Shown here one piece after another: positions 44,496 to 53,624 of a stretch of DNA of 60,000 nucleotides (positions are counted from its first letter, which is position 1; every line of letters begins with the position of its first letter). The translations under genes and the position numbers were made by a program. The notes under the pieces are model-generated. The model was not told where the DNA came from. It searched no databases and saw only the letters and a program-made list of their open reading frames with translations. This stretch comes from Frigidibacter sp. SD6-1 (lineage in GTDB: Bacteria > Pseudomonadota > Alphaproteobacteria > Rhodobacterales > Rhodobacteraceae). The DNA lies in assembly GCF_030143255.1 (NCBI RefSeq), contig NZ_JARJNR010000011.1, positions 1 through 60,000 of the forward strand. The letters run 5' to 3'.

Positions 44496-44524
44496 AAAAG
44501 AAAAGGCCGCCCCGGGGGGCGACC
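44496..44524 (-). terminator. Rho-independent terminator of the HU gene
   Basis: On the minus strand GGTCGCCCCCCGGGGCGGCC folds into a GC stem (44505-44524) followed by TTTTCTTTT at 44496-44504. This is 50 bp past the HU stop and ends just before the EamA start region, so it overlaps the transporter leader. Confidence 0.8.
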
Positions 44525-44574
44525 CTAACCATTGCCGCGGCGCCCGCAAGGGCGCGCGTTGGCGTGAGGTCGGA

Positions 44575-44862
44575 TCAGCCGTTCACGCTGTCCTTCAGGG
44601 CCTTCGCGACCGAGATCTTCACGACCTTGTCGGCGGCCTTGGTGATCATTTCGTTGGTCGCGGGGTTGCGCACCTGACGCTCGGGGCGGGCGCGGCAGAC
44701 GACCTTGCCGATGCCCGGCAGCGTGACCGCGCCACCGGCCGAGACTTCGCGCGCGACGACCGACGCAATCGCGTCAAGGGCGCCCGATGCGGTCTTCTTG
44801 TCGGAGCCCATGGCATCCGCCAGAGCGGCCACGAGCTGGGTCTTGGTCATGGGTTTGGACAT
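44575..44862 (-). CDS. HU-family DNA-binding protein
   Basis: This is a 95-aa histone-like nucleoid protein. KTQLVAALADAMGSDKKTAS gives the N-terminal helices. VTLPGIGKVVCRARPERQVR and NPATNEMITKAADKVVKISV form the beta-arm, with the conserved RNPxT proline at its tip. The arm and dimer core match HU rather than IHF. It has its own terminator and stands alone. An unusual Cys lies in the KVVCRARPER strand. Confidence 0.93.
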   Translation of the reverse strand: MSKPMTKTQLVAALADAMGSDKKTASGALDAIASVVAREVSAGGAVTLPGIGKVVCRARPERQVRNPATNEMITKAADKVVKISVAKALKDSVNG

Positions 44863-44991
44863 GTCTGTCTCCTTGTTGCCCCATCTTATGGGGGGTCATT
44901 GGGGGCTTGTTCACAGCCGGTAGAGGTGAAATTCATGCTTTTGCGGCGCAAGGCAAGCGATTTTCGCTTGTGTGCTGCGATTTCCCGCGCG

Positions 44992-46467
44992 TCACAGGAA
45001 GGCTGTCTCCTCGAAACTACGCAACTTCCGGCTGTGGATGCGCTCCAAGGGCATGTCGCGCAGCCGCTCCATTGCCCGGACGCCGATCAGAAGGTGGCGG
45101 CTTACCTGGGTGCGGTAGAACTCCGTCGCCATGCCGGGCAGTTTCAGCTCGCCGTGCAGGGGCTTGTCCGACACGCACAGAAGCGTGCCGTAGGGTACGC
45201 GGAAGCGGAAGCCGTTCGCCGCGATCGTGGCCGATTCCATGTCGAGCGCGATGGCGCGCGACTGGCTGAGCCTTTGAACGGGGCCGGATTTGTCGCGCAG
45301 TTCCCAGTTGCGGTTGTCGATGGTGGCGACCGTGCCGGTGCGCATGATGCGCTTCAGCTCGTAGCCTTCCAGCTCGGTCACTTCCTGAACCGCCTCCTGC
45401 AACGCGATCTGGATCTCGGCCAAGGCCGGGATCGGCACCCAGACCGGCAGGTCGGCGTCCAGCACATGATCCTCGCGCAGATAGGCATGGGCCAACACGA
45501 AATCACCCAGCGACTGGCTGTTTCTCAGCCCCGCGCAATGACCGACCATCATCCAGGCGTGCGGGCGGAGGACCGCGATATGGTCGGTCGCGGTCTTGGC
45601 GTTCGACGGGCCGATCCCGATATTGACGAGGGTAATTCCCTGCCCGCCCCGGCGTTTCAGGTGATAGGTCGGCATCTGCGGCAGGCGCGGCAGATCGGGA
45701 ATGACCCCGTCGGGCGACCGTATCTCGGCATTCCCCGGCGCGACAAAGCTTGTGTAGCCGGAAGCCGGATCGCCCAGCGACGCCCGCGCGAAGGCTTCGA
45801 ATTCATCGACATAGAACTGGTAGTTGGTGAAGAGCACATGGTTCTGGAAATGCACCGGATCGGTCGCGGTGTAATGCGACAGACGCGCCAGCGAATAATC
45901 GACCCGCTGCGCGGTGAAGGGCGCCAGATGTCCCGACCCGTCGGGATTGGGCCGCGCCGTGCCGTTGACGATATCGTCGTTCGTGGTCGTCAGGTCCGGC
46001 ACGTCGAAGACGTCGCGCAGCGGAAAGTCCAGCACGCCCTCCTGCGGCACGGTCAGCGAGGGTTGCGCGGTGACGGCGAAATGCACCGGCATCGGCGTGA
46101 AGGAGGGGCCGACGACGACCGGCACGCCGTGGTTCTCGATCAAAAGCGACAGCTGCTGGACCAGATAGTGGCGGAAAAGGTCGGGCCGGGTGATCGTCGC
46201 CACATAGGTGCCCGGCACCGGAATGTGGCCAAAGCCCATCCGCGCGTCGCCCAGCGAATGGCTGGTCGTGGTGATCCGCACTTCCGGATAGAAGGCGCGG
46301 ACCCGGGCGGGCGGGCGATGGCCCTGCAGCGTGGCGCGGAACTTCTCCATGAGGAATTGCGAGGACTGGGCGTACAGCGCCTCAAGCCGCGCCACGGCCG
46401 CTTCCGCATCGGTGAAGCTTTCGGCAGGCGGCATGTTCGGCAGAAGGATCGACGGTGCCGGGGTCAT
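44992..46467 (-). CDS. amn: AMP nucleosidase
   Basis: Amn hydrolyses AMP to adenine and ribose 5-phosphate. It is 491 aa, close to the E. coli enzyme. The N-terminal AMNp domain includes AVARLEALYAQSSQFLMEKF and YPEVRITTTSHSLGDARMGF. The C-terminal nucleoside-phosphorylase-like domain has ITLVNIGIGPSNAKTATDHI near residue 268 and ALDMESATIAANGFRFRVPY near 415, with the catalytic Asp/Glu region, then LLCVSDKPLHGELKLPG. The ATG at 46465-46467 overlaps the ade stop by 4 bp, so both enzymes are made together. Confidence 0.95.
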   Translation of the reverse strand: MTPAPSILLPNMPPAESFTDAEAAVARLEALYAQSSQFLMEKFRATLQGHRPPARVRAFYPEVRITTTSHSLGDARMGFGHIPVPGTYVATITRPDLFRHYLVQQLSLLIENHGVPVVVGPSFTPMPVHFAVTAQPSLTVPQEGVLDFPLRDVFDVPDLTTTNDDIVNGTARPNPDGSGHLAPFTAQRVDYSLARLSHYTATDPVHFQNHVLFTNYQFYVDEFEAFARASLGDPASGYTSFVAPGNAEIRSPDGVIPDLPRLPQMPTYHLKRRGGQGITLVNIGIGPSNAKTATDHIAVLRPHAWMMVGHCAGLRNSQSLGDFVLAHAYLREDHVLDADLPVWVPIPALAEIQIALQEAVQEVTELEGYELKRIMRTGTVATIDNRNWELRDKSGPVQRLSQSRAIALDMESATIAANGFRFRVPYGTLLCVSDKPLHGELKLPGMATEFYRTQVSRHLLIGVRAMERLRDMPLERIHSRKLRSFEETAFL

Positions 46468-48269
46468 TCGAAAAGCTCCGTGAACTGGAAACGGGTCACA
46501 TCGACCAGCCCGAGGTCGGATATCCGAAGCTCGGGGATGACAACGAGGGCAAGGAAGGAATGCTGGATCGAGGCGTTGTTCAGATCGCAGCCGCAGTCGC
46601 GCATGCGGGCGACAAGGGTCGAGGCTTTCTTCGCCATCTCCTCAGCGGGCGCGTCCGACATCAGCCCCGCGACGGGCAGGGGGATGTCGGCGATTTCTTC
46701 CCCGTCCTTCCACAGGCTGAAGCCACCACCCATCTTCGCGATACTGTTCGCAGCCTTCGCCATCAGGTCGCGGTCGGTGCCCACGACGATGATCTGGTGC
46801 GCGTCATGCGCAACGGTCGAGGCCATGGCCATCTGGCCCTTGTAGCGAAAACCGTTCACGAAGCCGTTCACCATACGGCCCGAACCAAGATGCCGCTCGA
46901 TCACCGCGCATTGCGCGACATCCTGCGCCTCGTCCGGCTCGACGATCCCGCCCCTGACGGCCAGCGTCCGGGTCAGGGCGCGCGTGGGCGCCTGATTCTC
47001 GACGATGCCGATGACGCGGGCGCTGACCGTTTGCGCCCCTTTCGGGGCCGGGATCAGGAAATCGTCCGCCACCTTGTCGCGCCCCATCCTGACCGTATCC
47101 CTCGCTTTCGCGGGCCAGTCGTAATGCGGGCAGGTAACGGTCAGGCGACCGTTCTCGGCGACCGTCCGGCCGCGCGCGATCACCCTTTCGCAGGGCAGGG
47201 TCGTCAGGTCCGAGGTCAGGATCACATCCGCGCGGCGGCCCGGCGCGATCGACCCCAATTCGCGCTCCAGCCCGAAATGGGTGGCGGTATTGATCGTGGC
47301 CATCTGCAAGGCGATCAGCGGGTCGCAACCCTTCTCGACGGCGCGCCGATAGGCACGGTCCATATGGCCTTCCTCGACCAGTGTCCCCGGGTGGCAATCA
47401 TCGGTGCAAAGGATGAAGTTCCGCGGGTCGAGCCCCTTCTCCGTCACCGCCGTGATCTGACGGTCGACGTCGAACCAGGCCGAACCATGGCGCATCATCG
47501 CACGCATGCCTTGCCGCGCCCGCACCACCGGATCCATCTCGGTCGTGCCCTCATGGTCATCCGCCGGACCGCCCGCCACATAGGCCAGGAAATTCGGCCC
47601 GAGGTCGGGTGAGGCATAATGCCCGCCCACCGTCTTGCCCGCCCGCTGGGTCGCGGCGATCTCGGCCAGCATCTGCTGGCTTCCCGCGCTGACGCCCGGG
47701 AAGTTCATCATCTCTCCCAACCCGATGATCCCCGGCCAGCTCATCGCCTCGGTCACCTCGTCCGGGCCGATCTCGTAGGGCGTCGTCTCCAGCCCCGGCG
47801 CCGAGGGCGCGCAGGAGGGCATCTGCATGAACATGTTGACGGGCTGGAGAGCCGCCTCGTCATGCATCATCCGCACGCCCTCGATGCCCAGGACATTGGC
47901 GATCTCGTGCGGGTCCGCGAACATGGTCGTCGTGCCGTGCGGGATGACGGCGGCGGCGAATTCGGCGGGGGTCAGCATGCCCGATTCCACATGCATATGG
48001 CCATCCAGAAGCCCGGGAACCATATAGCGGCCCTTGGCGTCGATCACCTGAGTATCGGGGCCGATGGCATAGGACAGATCCGGCGCGATGGCGGCGAAGC
48101 GGCCATCGGCAATCGCCACATCATGGCCGGGCAGCACTTCGCGGGTATGGACATTCACCCATTGGCCGCCGCGGATCACCAGATCGGCCGGGGAGCGACC
48201 GGCCGCGACCGCGACCAGGCGGGGGGCCACGTCGGCCCAGGAAAGAAGGGGGGGATTTTGGTTTTTCAT
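46464..48269 (-). CDS. ade: adenine deaminase
   Basis: Ade deaminates adenine to hypoxanthine and ammonia. It is an amidohydrolase-superfamily enzyme of 601 aa from ATG at 48267-48269, with a metal site. DGHMHVESGMLTPAEFAAA near residue 97 holds the HxH metal motif. FADPHEIANVLGIEG near 120, GLGEMMNFPGVSAGSQQML near 187 and ILCTDDCHPGTLVEEGHMD near 290 are diagnostic. The C-terminal domain ends in RMRDCGCDLNNASIQHSFLA. With amn it turns AMP into hypoxanthine for salvage or catabolism. It is first in the operon. Confidence 0.95.
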   Translation of the reverse strand: MKNQNPPLLSWADVAPRLVAVAAGRSPADLVIRGGQWVNVHTREVLPGHDVAIADGRFAAIAPDLSYAIGPDTQVIDAKGRYMVPGLLDGHMHVESGMLTPAEFAAAVIPHGTTTMFADPHEIANVLGIEGVRMMHDEAALQPVNMFMQMPSCAPSAPGLETTPYEIGPDEVTEAMSWPGIIGLGEMMNFPGVSAGSQQMLAEIAATQRAGKTVGGHYASPDLGPNFLAYVAGGPADDHEGTTEMDPVVRARQGMRAMMRHGSAWFDVDRQITAVTEKGLDPRNFILCTDDCHPGTLVEEGHMDRAYRRAVEKGCDPLIALQMATINTATHFGLERELGSIAPGRRADVILTSDLTTLPCERVIARGRTVAENGRLTVTCPHYDWPAKARDTVRMGRDKVADDFLIPAPKGAQTVSARVIGIVENQAPTRALTRTLAVRGGIVEPDEAQDVAQCAVIERHLGSGRMVNGFVNGFRYKGQMAMASTVAHDAHQIIVVGTDRDLMAKAANSIAKMGGGFSLWKDGEEIADIPLPVAGLMSDAPAEEMAKKASTLVARMRDCGCDLNNASIQHSFLALVVIPELRISDLGLVDVTRFQFTELFE

Positions 48270-48437
48270 GCCAGAATTTGGCAGAAGGTCCGGTGGCTTG
48301 CAAGAGCAGGCCAACCGCAGCTTTTCAATGAATCTCCCGAAAATGGCCGCTCATCGAGCCCTTCGCGCTCTCTTCGCTGACAGGCGCGCGGACGGAACCG
48401 AGGAGTGCATGAAATGCTCGACGAGGCCCGACGGACA

Positions 48438-49850
48438 TCAAAGCCCGAGCCTGGCAAGCCCCCGCGCCTTCAGTCGCGCATGAAGCGCCGCCGCCTCTGC
48501 CGCGAGGGCCGCATCATGCGCGCCCGGCGCCTTGTCGCGCGCCACCTTCAATTCGCCTGCCGGGCGCGGTTCAAGCCCGATCCGGCGGGCGACGGCCTGC
48601 CAGACGGCGGGATCGGCGCTGAGCGCCTCATAAGGGACGAAAGCGATATTCTCATGCGCCGCCTCGGCGGTATCGAGCGCGCGATAGGCTGCAATCCAGA
48701 CCCGAAGCCAGTAGTCAAGCGTTGCCGGGTCACCCTCGGGCCGCCCGTCGAACAGGAAGGGCCGATGCGTCGCGCCGAACTCGTGATGGCCGAGCCAGGT
48801 CATGTAATCGCACACGAACGGATCGCTGTCGGCAAAGCGCTCGTGCTGGTTCAGCAGGCTTGCCGCATGAGCCAGCGGTTCGCGCAGCGGCACGAGGATC
48901 TGCGCCTCGGGTATCGCCTCGGCCAGCGTGGCGATTCTGAGGATATTGTTATTGTTCTTAGAGACATAGCGCCCCTTGCCGGTCTTGCGCAGCACCAGCC
49001 GGATCAGGTCGCGATAGCCCGCGACGACGTCCCCGTCAGGCGAATGGGGGCTGAGCCCGTCGGCGCCGATGTAGGCGCCACCATCGGCCATCTTCCAATA
49101 GACCTCGTCCAGCGCCTCGGGGCTTTGGGTATCCACCTCGATCCCGTCGCCATGGGCGCGCTCGGTCCTGGCGCCGGGTTTCGCACCCTTCGACGACAGT
49201 TTCGCCCAGAGGTTCGGAGCCAGCACGAAAGGCATGTCGGCATAGGTGAGAGAGCCGAACTGGCCGGTCGCGTGGATTTCCCGCATCAGGATCGTGGTGC
49301 CGGCCCGCGCAAGGCCGGTGACGAACACATGGCGCCCGTCATCCTGCGGTGCGGATTTCAGGAAGAGGCCCTTTTCGATGTCCATCGCCATTTCGCCCAC
49401 CATCGGCGAGCCAAGCGCCAGCCGGTGAAGCGTCCGGTCAAGCGCTGAATAGTCCGAAGAGGCGCCCGCCGCCCTGTGCGCCGCGGCGCCGCGTGTCCTC
49501 AGCCAGAGGTAGCCGAGGGAAACGACGCACAGCACGAGAATCGCCATCGGTCTCAGCAGGGCCGCCATCCAGGCGGAAAGACCCGGCGGATAGAGCAGCC
49601 CGAGCAGCGCAACCGGCAGAAGCGCAAGGCAGAGCAAGAGAAAGAAGGTAACCGACCCGACGCCGATGCGCAGCGCATAGGCTGGCAGGATCCGTTCCTT
49701 CCAGTGATCGGAAATGCGCCCGGATTTGAGGACCCGCCCGGCTTTCTGCGCCGTCGCCGAAACCTCGGCGATCCGGCCAATGACCGGCAGGCGCAGCAAA
49801 GCCTCGCTGGCGAGGACCGCCGCGAGCGTCACGAGCCCCCAGAAAAGCAT
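48438..49850 (-). CDS. membrane-anchored sulfotransferase-family protein
   Basis: This is a 470-aa protein. Hydrophobic segments lie at residues 1-18 (LFWGLVTLAAVLASEALL) and in a long region 65-130 (VTFFLLLCLALLPVALLGLL and AILVLCVVSLGYLWL). A sulfotransferase domain follows: FVTGLARAGTTILMREIHAT near 175 resembles the PAPS-binding 5'-phosphosulfate loop. RYVSKNNNNILRIATLAEAI near 290 and the C-terminal YDYWLRVWIAAYRAL-like segment are typical sulfotransferase helices. It would transfer sulfate from PAPS to an unknown acceptor at the inner face of the membrane. ATG at 49848-49850 overlaps the small-protein stop by one base (TGATG). Confidence 0.82.
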   Translation of the reverse strand: MLFWGLVTLAAVLASEALLRLPVIGRIAEVSATAQKAGRVLKSGRISDHWKERILPAYALRIGVGSVTFFLLLCLALLPVALLGLLYPPGLSAWMAALLRPMAILVLCVVSLGYLWLRTRGAAAHRAAGASSDYSALDRTLHRLALGSPMVGEMAMDIEKGLFLKSAPQDDGRHVFVTGLARAGTTILMREIHATGQFGSLTYADMPFVLAPNLWAKLSSKGAKPGARTERAHGDGIEVDTQSPEALDEVYWKMADGGAYIGADGLSPHSPDGDVVAGYRDLIRLVLRKTGKGRYVSKNNNNILRIATLAEAIPEAQILVPLREPLAHAASLLNQHERFADSDPFVCDYMTWLGHHEFGATHRPFLFDGRPEGDPATLDYWLRVWIAAYRALDTAEAAHENIAFVPYEALSADPAVWQAVARRIGLEPRPAGELKVARDKAPGAHDAALAAEAAALHARLKARGLARLGL

Positions 49851-50101
49851 CACTTGGCGGCGGAACTGTCGGAGGCCTTGGCGGCGCCGTTCGTCGCGCC
49901 GGGCTTCTTCTTGCCCTTCAGCATCCGCTTGATCGGATACCAAAGGACCGCGAAGATCGCGAGGAAGATGGCGCCGATGACGCCGATCACCGCACCGATC
50001 GCGCCCGCGCCGACGCCGGGGCCGATGTAGGCAAGCGCCATGCCCGGCTGCAGCGCCAGAAGGACGGCAGCAAGGCCAAGAGACATCAGGGATCTATTCA
50101 T
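49850..50101 (-). CDS. small YIGPG membrane protein
   Basis: This is an 83-aa protein with an N-terminal signal-like segment (MSLGLAAVLLALQPGMALA). It is followed by the Gly/Ala-rich motif YIGPGVGAGAIGAVIGVIG, a transmembrane stretch (AIFLAIFAVLWYPIKR) and a basic, Lys-rich tail. Proteins with YIGPG motifs recur beside sulfatase- or sulfotransferase-like genes in my recollection, but no function is established. The ATG overlaps the upstream stop by 8 bp and its stop overlaps the sulfotransferase start, so it is made together with both neighbours. Confidence 0.78.
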   Translation of the reverse strand: MNRSLMSLGLAAVLLALQPGMALAYIGPGVGAGAIGAVIGVIGAIFLAIFAVLWYPIKRMLKGKKKPGATNGAAKASDSSAAK

Positions 50102-51449
50102 TGCAGGTAACACCTTCAATTGCGGCCAGGGCGCGGTCGCCCTCGACCTGGGAAAGAAAACGACTCCAGCCCAGCTGGTAGACCTTACCATTTTCGGCGC
50201 GGTTGGTGAACTCGGCTGCCTTCAGGCCCGCCGGATCGGCGAGGAGAAGCGTCGCCTGCGTCACATCCTCGATCAGGTGATAGCCGCCCGGCAGCGGCGA
50301 ATAGAGGCCCGCGGCAATCGTCTGGACCTTCTCGGCGGCCATCAGATCGTCAAGGATCGCGCCGTCCTTGCCGGTGGCGAAGTCGTAGGTTGCTATCCGC
50401 GAATGATCCTCGACAAAGGGCCGGGCGCCCCTGTCCTCCGCCCGGTTGTCATAGACCGCGATCATATGGTCGTTCAGGACATCAACGTCATGCTGGGCGA
50501 TCCAGGGACCCTGTTTCATCCAGACGATCTCGTCCGTCGACGGGCGGTAAAGCACGATGGCCGAGATATTGCGCAGGCTGAGGAAAACGTCGCCCTTCTT
50601 CCAGTAGGGTCCGTCGGCCAGCACCGGCTCGATATCGTTCAGATGGGTCGGGTCGAAGGAATAGCGGGCGTTGGTGAAAAGGAGATGGGTAAACCCGTGC
50701 TTCATCAGCATCGCGGGCACCGAACGGGCGAACAGCACCTTTCCGTCGGGCGAGACCTGCGCGATTTCGTCGTCGTAGAAGGTCTTGTCGGTGCGCGGGA
50801 TGGTCGAAGGCTCGATCACCGACGGGATCCAGAGATTGCCGTCGGCATCGGCCTCGGTCGAGTGATGGAAGAGCTTTCCCGGCATGATCCAGTTTCGCTT
50901 GCCGCAGGCATTCACGCTGATCAGCGGGCCGGTGTGGTCCTTGATCAGCAGCGCGCCGCCTGGCGTGAGATAGGGATGGATCGCCCGGTAGAACTCGGAT
51001 TCCCAATTGCTGAAGAGCGCGTGGTAGCTGTCGGTCTGGAAATCGCCGATGAGGTCGTTGGCCTCGATCACCCATTCATGCCGGACCTGCCAGTCCGACA
51101 GTGACAGAAGCTCGACCACCGGGCGGCGGCGGGTGCCGTCATAGCGGCTTTGCAAGAGATAGCCCGAAAGCGCGGGCATCGCACCCTGAAGGGGCGCCCA
51201 GCCCGTCGGTTTGCCGTCGAAAGCGCCGCTGTCATAGACCTGCATCCGGTCCTTGGCCTTCAGCGCGGCCTTCACCGTATCGGGCATTTCGGCGAGAAAA
51301 AGCGCGGTTTGCGAGAGTTTCCCGAAACGCTTGGCGCCGCGTTCGCCGTCAATCGCCGCAAAACCGAAGCCGAGCGCGCCGACGACGGCCACAAGCAGCA
51401 GGAGCAGGACCGCCCAAAGCTCGATCTTCAGCGCCATCAGCCGTTGCAT
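50094..51449 (-). CDS. arylsulfotransferase (ASST)-like membrane protein
   Basis: This is a 451-aa protein with one N-terminal membrane anchor (LWAVLLLLLVAVVGALGFGF) and a large outside domain. Blades of a beta-propeller are suggested by repeats such as LFHHSTEADADGNLWIPSV, KGDVFLSLRNISAIVLYRP and WIAQHDVDVLNDHMIAVYDN, with conserved His residues as in ASST-family proteins. True ASSTs move sulfate between phenols without PAPS. Whether this one is catalytic is unknown. The ATG is at 51447-51449. It is first in a three-gene transcript with the small protein and the sulfotransferase, and divergent from the SelW-like gene. Confidence 0.8.
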   Translation of the reverse strand: MQRLMALKIELWAVLLLLLVAVVGALGFGFAAIDGERGAKRFGKLSQTALFLAEMPDTVKAALKAKDRMQVYDSGAFDGKPTGWAPLQGAMPALSGYLLQSRYDGTRRRPVVELLSLSDWQVRHEWVIEANDLIGDFQTDSYHALFSNWESEFYRAIHPYLTPGGALLIKDHTGPLISVNACGKRNWIMPGKLFHHSTEADADGNLWIPSVIEPSTIPRTDKTFYDDEIAQVSPDGKVLFARSVPAMLMKHGFTHLLFTNARYSFDPTHLNDIEPVLADGPYWKKGDVFLSLRNISAIVLYRPSTDEIVWMKQGPWIAQHDVDVLNDHMIAVYDNRAEDRGARPFVEDHSRIATYDFATGKDGAILDDLMAAEKVQTIAAGLYSPLPGGYHLIEDVTQATLLLADPAGLKAAEFTNRAENGKVYQLGWSRFLSQVEGDRALAAIEGVTCNE

Positions 51450-51620
51450 GAACAGAATCCACCCGCGTATTTCTGCGACTGGCCTAGCATGGCTGCGCGA
51501 TTGGCGGCAATTTCTTTGCGGAATTCCGGCATGAACGTCGGGATTATGCGGTCAGATGTGAACAATTGCCGGGCGCCTGCCGGACTGGCAACGGCGGGCA
51601 AACCGGCGGGGAGGTGAGCG

Positions 51621-51917
51621 ATGAGCAAGGCGGACAATGCAGCTGCGCGGCCAAGGGTGGAGATCCGCTATTGCACCCAGTGCAACTGGCTCCTGCGGTC
51701 GGGCTGGATGGCGCAGGAACTCTTGTCGACCTTCGGCACCGATCTGGGCGGGGTGACGCTGGCCCCGGGCACGGGCGGCATCTTCGAGATCTGGATTGAC
51801 GGCGAGCTGCTGTGGGAACGCAAGCGCGATGGCGGTTTTCCCGATGTGAAGGCGTTGAAGCAGCGCGTGCGGGACCGGATCGCGCCGGACCGCGATCTTG
51901 GCCATCTGGACCGCTAG
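51621..51917 (+). CDS. SelT/SelW/SelH (Rdx)-family protein
   Basis: This is a 98-aa thioredoxin-like-fold protein. The motif EIRYCTQCNWLLRSGWMAQE near residue 14 contains CxxC where eukaryotic selenoproteins have CxxU, so this is the cysteine version. GTGGIFEIWIDGELLWERKR and FPDVKALKQRVRDRI complete the family. It is probably redox active or regulatory; the bacterial substrate is unknown. The start ATG follows GGGGAGG. It is convergent with pyrF. Confidence 0.88.
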   Translation: MSKADNAAARPRVEIRYCTQCNWLLRSGWMAQELLSTFGTDLGGVTLAPGTGGIFEIWIDGELLWERKRDGGFPDVKALKQRVRDRIAPDRDLGHLDR

Positions 51918-51923
51918 GCGGGG

Positions 51924-52646
51924 TCAGCGGTTCGGGCGCTGTGCCTGGGGCGAGGCAAGTTCGGCCAGGATCGCCTGCGCCGCGCGGCGCGGGTCGGGCG
52001 CGGCCCAGATCGGGCGACCGACCACCACATGATCGGCGCCATCAGCAATCGCCTCGGCGGGCGTCGCGACGCGTTTCTGGTCGCCAAGCGCAGCACCGAC
52101 GGGCCGGACACCCGGCGTGACGATCAGCTTGCCCGACGCTTCCGGCAGGGCGCGGATGCGCGCTGCTTCCTGCGGGCTGCAGATCACGCCGTCAGCCCCG
52201 GCGGCAAGGGCACGGGCCGCACGGTCGGTGACGATGTCGGGCACGGCGCCCGGCACGATCAGCGCGGCGTCAAGATCGGCGCGGTCGAGCGAGGTGAGGA
52301 TGGTGACGGCGAGAATCTTCAGATCCTTGCCGCCCGCCCCTTCCTTCGCCGCCCGGACCACATGCGGGTCGCCATGGACGGTGAGGAAATCGAGATCGAA
52401 TTGTGCAAGCCCGCGCACCGCCGCTTCGACCGTCGCGCCGATGTCGAAAAGCTTCATGTCGAGGAAGATGCGCTTGCCGTGTTCGGTTTTCAGTTCGTTC
52501 GCAAGCGCCAGTCCGCCCCCCGTCAGCATGCCGAGCCCGATCTTGTAGAAGCTGACGGCGGGGCCGATCTCTTGCGCCACTTGCAGACCGGCAAGCGCAT
52601 TCGGCACGTCAAGCGCCACGATGAGGCGATCATCGGCTTCAGTCAT
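51924..52646 (-). CDS. pyrF: orotidine 5'-phosphate decarboxylase
   Basis: PyrF decarboxylates OMP to UMP, the last step of de novo UMP synthesis. It is 240 aa. RLIVALDVPNALAGLQVAQE is the N-terminal block. The catalytic region GKRIFLDMKLFDIGATVEAA near residue 57 contains the Asp-x-Lys tetrad part. FLTVHGDPHVVRAAKEG near 88 and LIVTPGVRPVGAALGDQKRV near 178 are signature sequences. The start ATG at 52644-52646 has GGAGAGTGAG upstream; an ATG 30 nt further out is possible. It is divergent from the ROK gene. Confidence 0.95.
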   Translation of the reverse strand: MTEADDRLIVALDVPNALAGLQVAQEIGPAVSFYKIGLGMLTGGGLALANELKTEHGKRIFLDMKLFDIGATVEAAVRGLAQFDLDFLTVHGDPHVVRAAKEGAGGKDLKILAVTILTSLDRADLDAALIVPGAVPDIVTDRAARALAAGADGVICSPQEAARIRALPEASGKLIVTPGVRPVGAALGDQKRVATPAEAIADGADHVVVGRPIWAAPDPRRAAQAILAELASPQAQRPNR

Positions 52647-52751
52647 CTCACTCTCCGCTTGTGTCGGCGCTCTCATGGGCCGCAGGCCGGAGGCTGTCAA
52701 GGCTGGAGGCGCGCGCGCGGCCTTGCTAAGCAAGGGGGCGGAGGACCGGGA

Positions 52752-53624
52752 ATGATCATCGCATTCGATATCGGCGGCACGCAGATCCGCGCGGCAGAGG
52801 TCCGTGCGCCGGGCGTGCTTGACCCGGTGCGATCCTGGCCGACGCCGGGGGCGGATTTCGCGGCTTTCGTCGGGGTGCTGCGGGAAGCGGCGGCGGGTGC
52901 GGACCGGGTTCACTTGTCGATTGCCGGTATCGTCGACCCGGTGACGGGCCGGGCGCGGGTTGCCAATATCCCTTGCCTTGACGGCCGCCCTTTGGCGCGT
53001 GATCTGGAACAGCTGCTGGGATGTCCGGTCCTGATCGCCAATGATGCCGATTGCTTCACGCTTGCCGAGGCGCGAAGCGGTGCGGGAGCAGGGCACGCGG
53101 TGGTCTTCGGCGTGATCCTCGGCACCGGGGCGGGTGGCGGCCTGGTGATCGGCGGGCACCTGCATCGCGGCGCGCGCGGGGTGGCGGGCGAGTGGGGCCA
53201 TGGGCCGGTCATGGGGCGGACGGATGTACCCGCCTGGACCTGCGGTTGCGGCCTTTCCGGTTGCGCCGATACGGTCGCTGGCGCGCGCGGGCTGGAACGG
53301 CTTGACGCCCATCTGACCGGCGACGGCCGGGACAGCCGGGCGGTTCTCGCGAATTGGGCGGCGGGGGAGGCGTCGGCGGTGCGCGCGGTCGGCCTCTGGC
53401 TCGACATGGTCAGCGGGCCGCTGGCGATGGTGATGAATGTGATCGGGCCATCGGTCGCGCCGGTCGGCGGCGGTCTCGGGCGGGATCAGCGCCTTGTGGC
53501 GGCGCTCGACCGCGCGGTTCGGGCGCGCATGCTTGCGCCGCCCGACGCGGCCCTTCTGGTGCCCGCGCTGCACCGGGTGGAGCCGGGGCTGATCGGTGCG
53601 AGCTATCTGGCGGAGGGGATCTGA
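52752..53624 (+). CDS. ROK-family sugar kinase
   Basis: This is a 290-aa kinase of the ROK superfamily. The ATP-binding motif AFDIGGTQIRAAEV is at residues 4-17. The catalytic region is VLIANDADCFTLAEARSG near 96, with the general-base Asp. GVILGTGAGGGLVIGGHLHR near 125 and EWGHGPVM near 150 are conserved. The zinc motif CGCGLSGCADT near 167 matches CxCGxxGC. Candidates are glucokinase, N-acetylglucosamine or fructokinase-type activity. Its stop overlaps the cutC start in TGATG, indicating a joint role. Confidence 0.88.
   Translation: MIIAFDIGGTQIRAAEVRAPGVLDPVRSWPTPGADFAAFVGVLREAAAGADRVHLSIAGIVDPVTGRARVANIPCLDGRPLARDLEQLLGCPVLIANDADCFTLAEARSGAGAGHAVVFGVILGTGAGGGLVIGGHLHRGARGVAGEWGHGPVMGRTDVPAWTCGCGLSGCADTVAGARGLERLDAHLTGDGRDSRAVLANWAAGEASAVRAVGLWLDMVSGPLAMVMNVIGPSVAPVGGGLGRDQRLVAALDRAVRARMLAPPDAALLVPALHRVEPGLIGASYLAEGI

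Noticed and set aside
44218-46845. 875-codon plus-strand frame across HU, amn and the ade end
   Set aside because: Runs antisense to three well-supported genes and has no domain.
52029-52751. Upstream extension of the ROK kinase frame
   Set aside because: It crosses pyrF on the other strand; the ROK N-terminus with its ATP motif starts at 52752.
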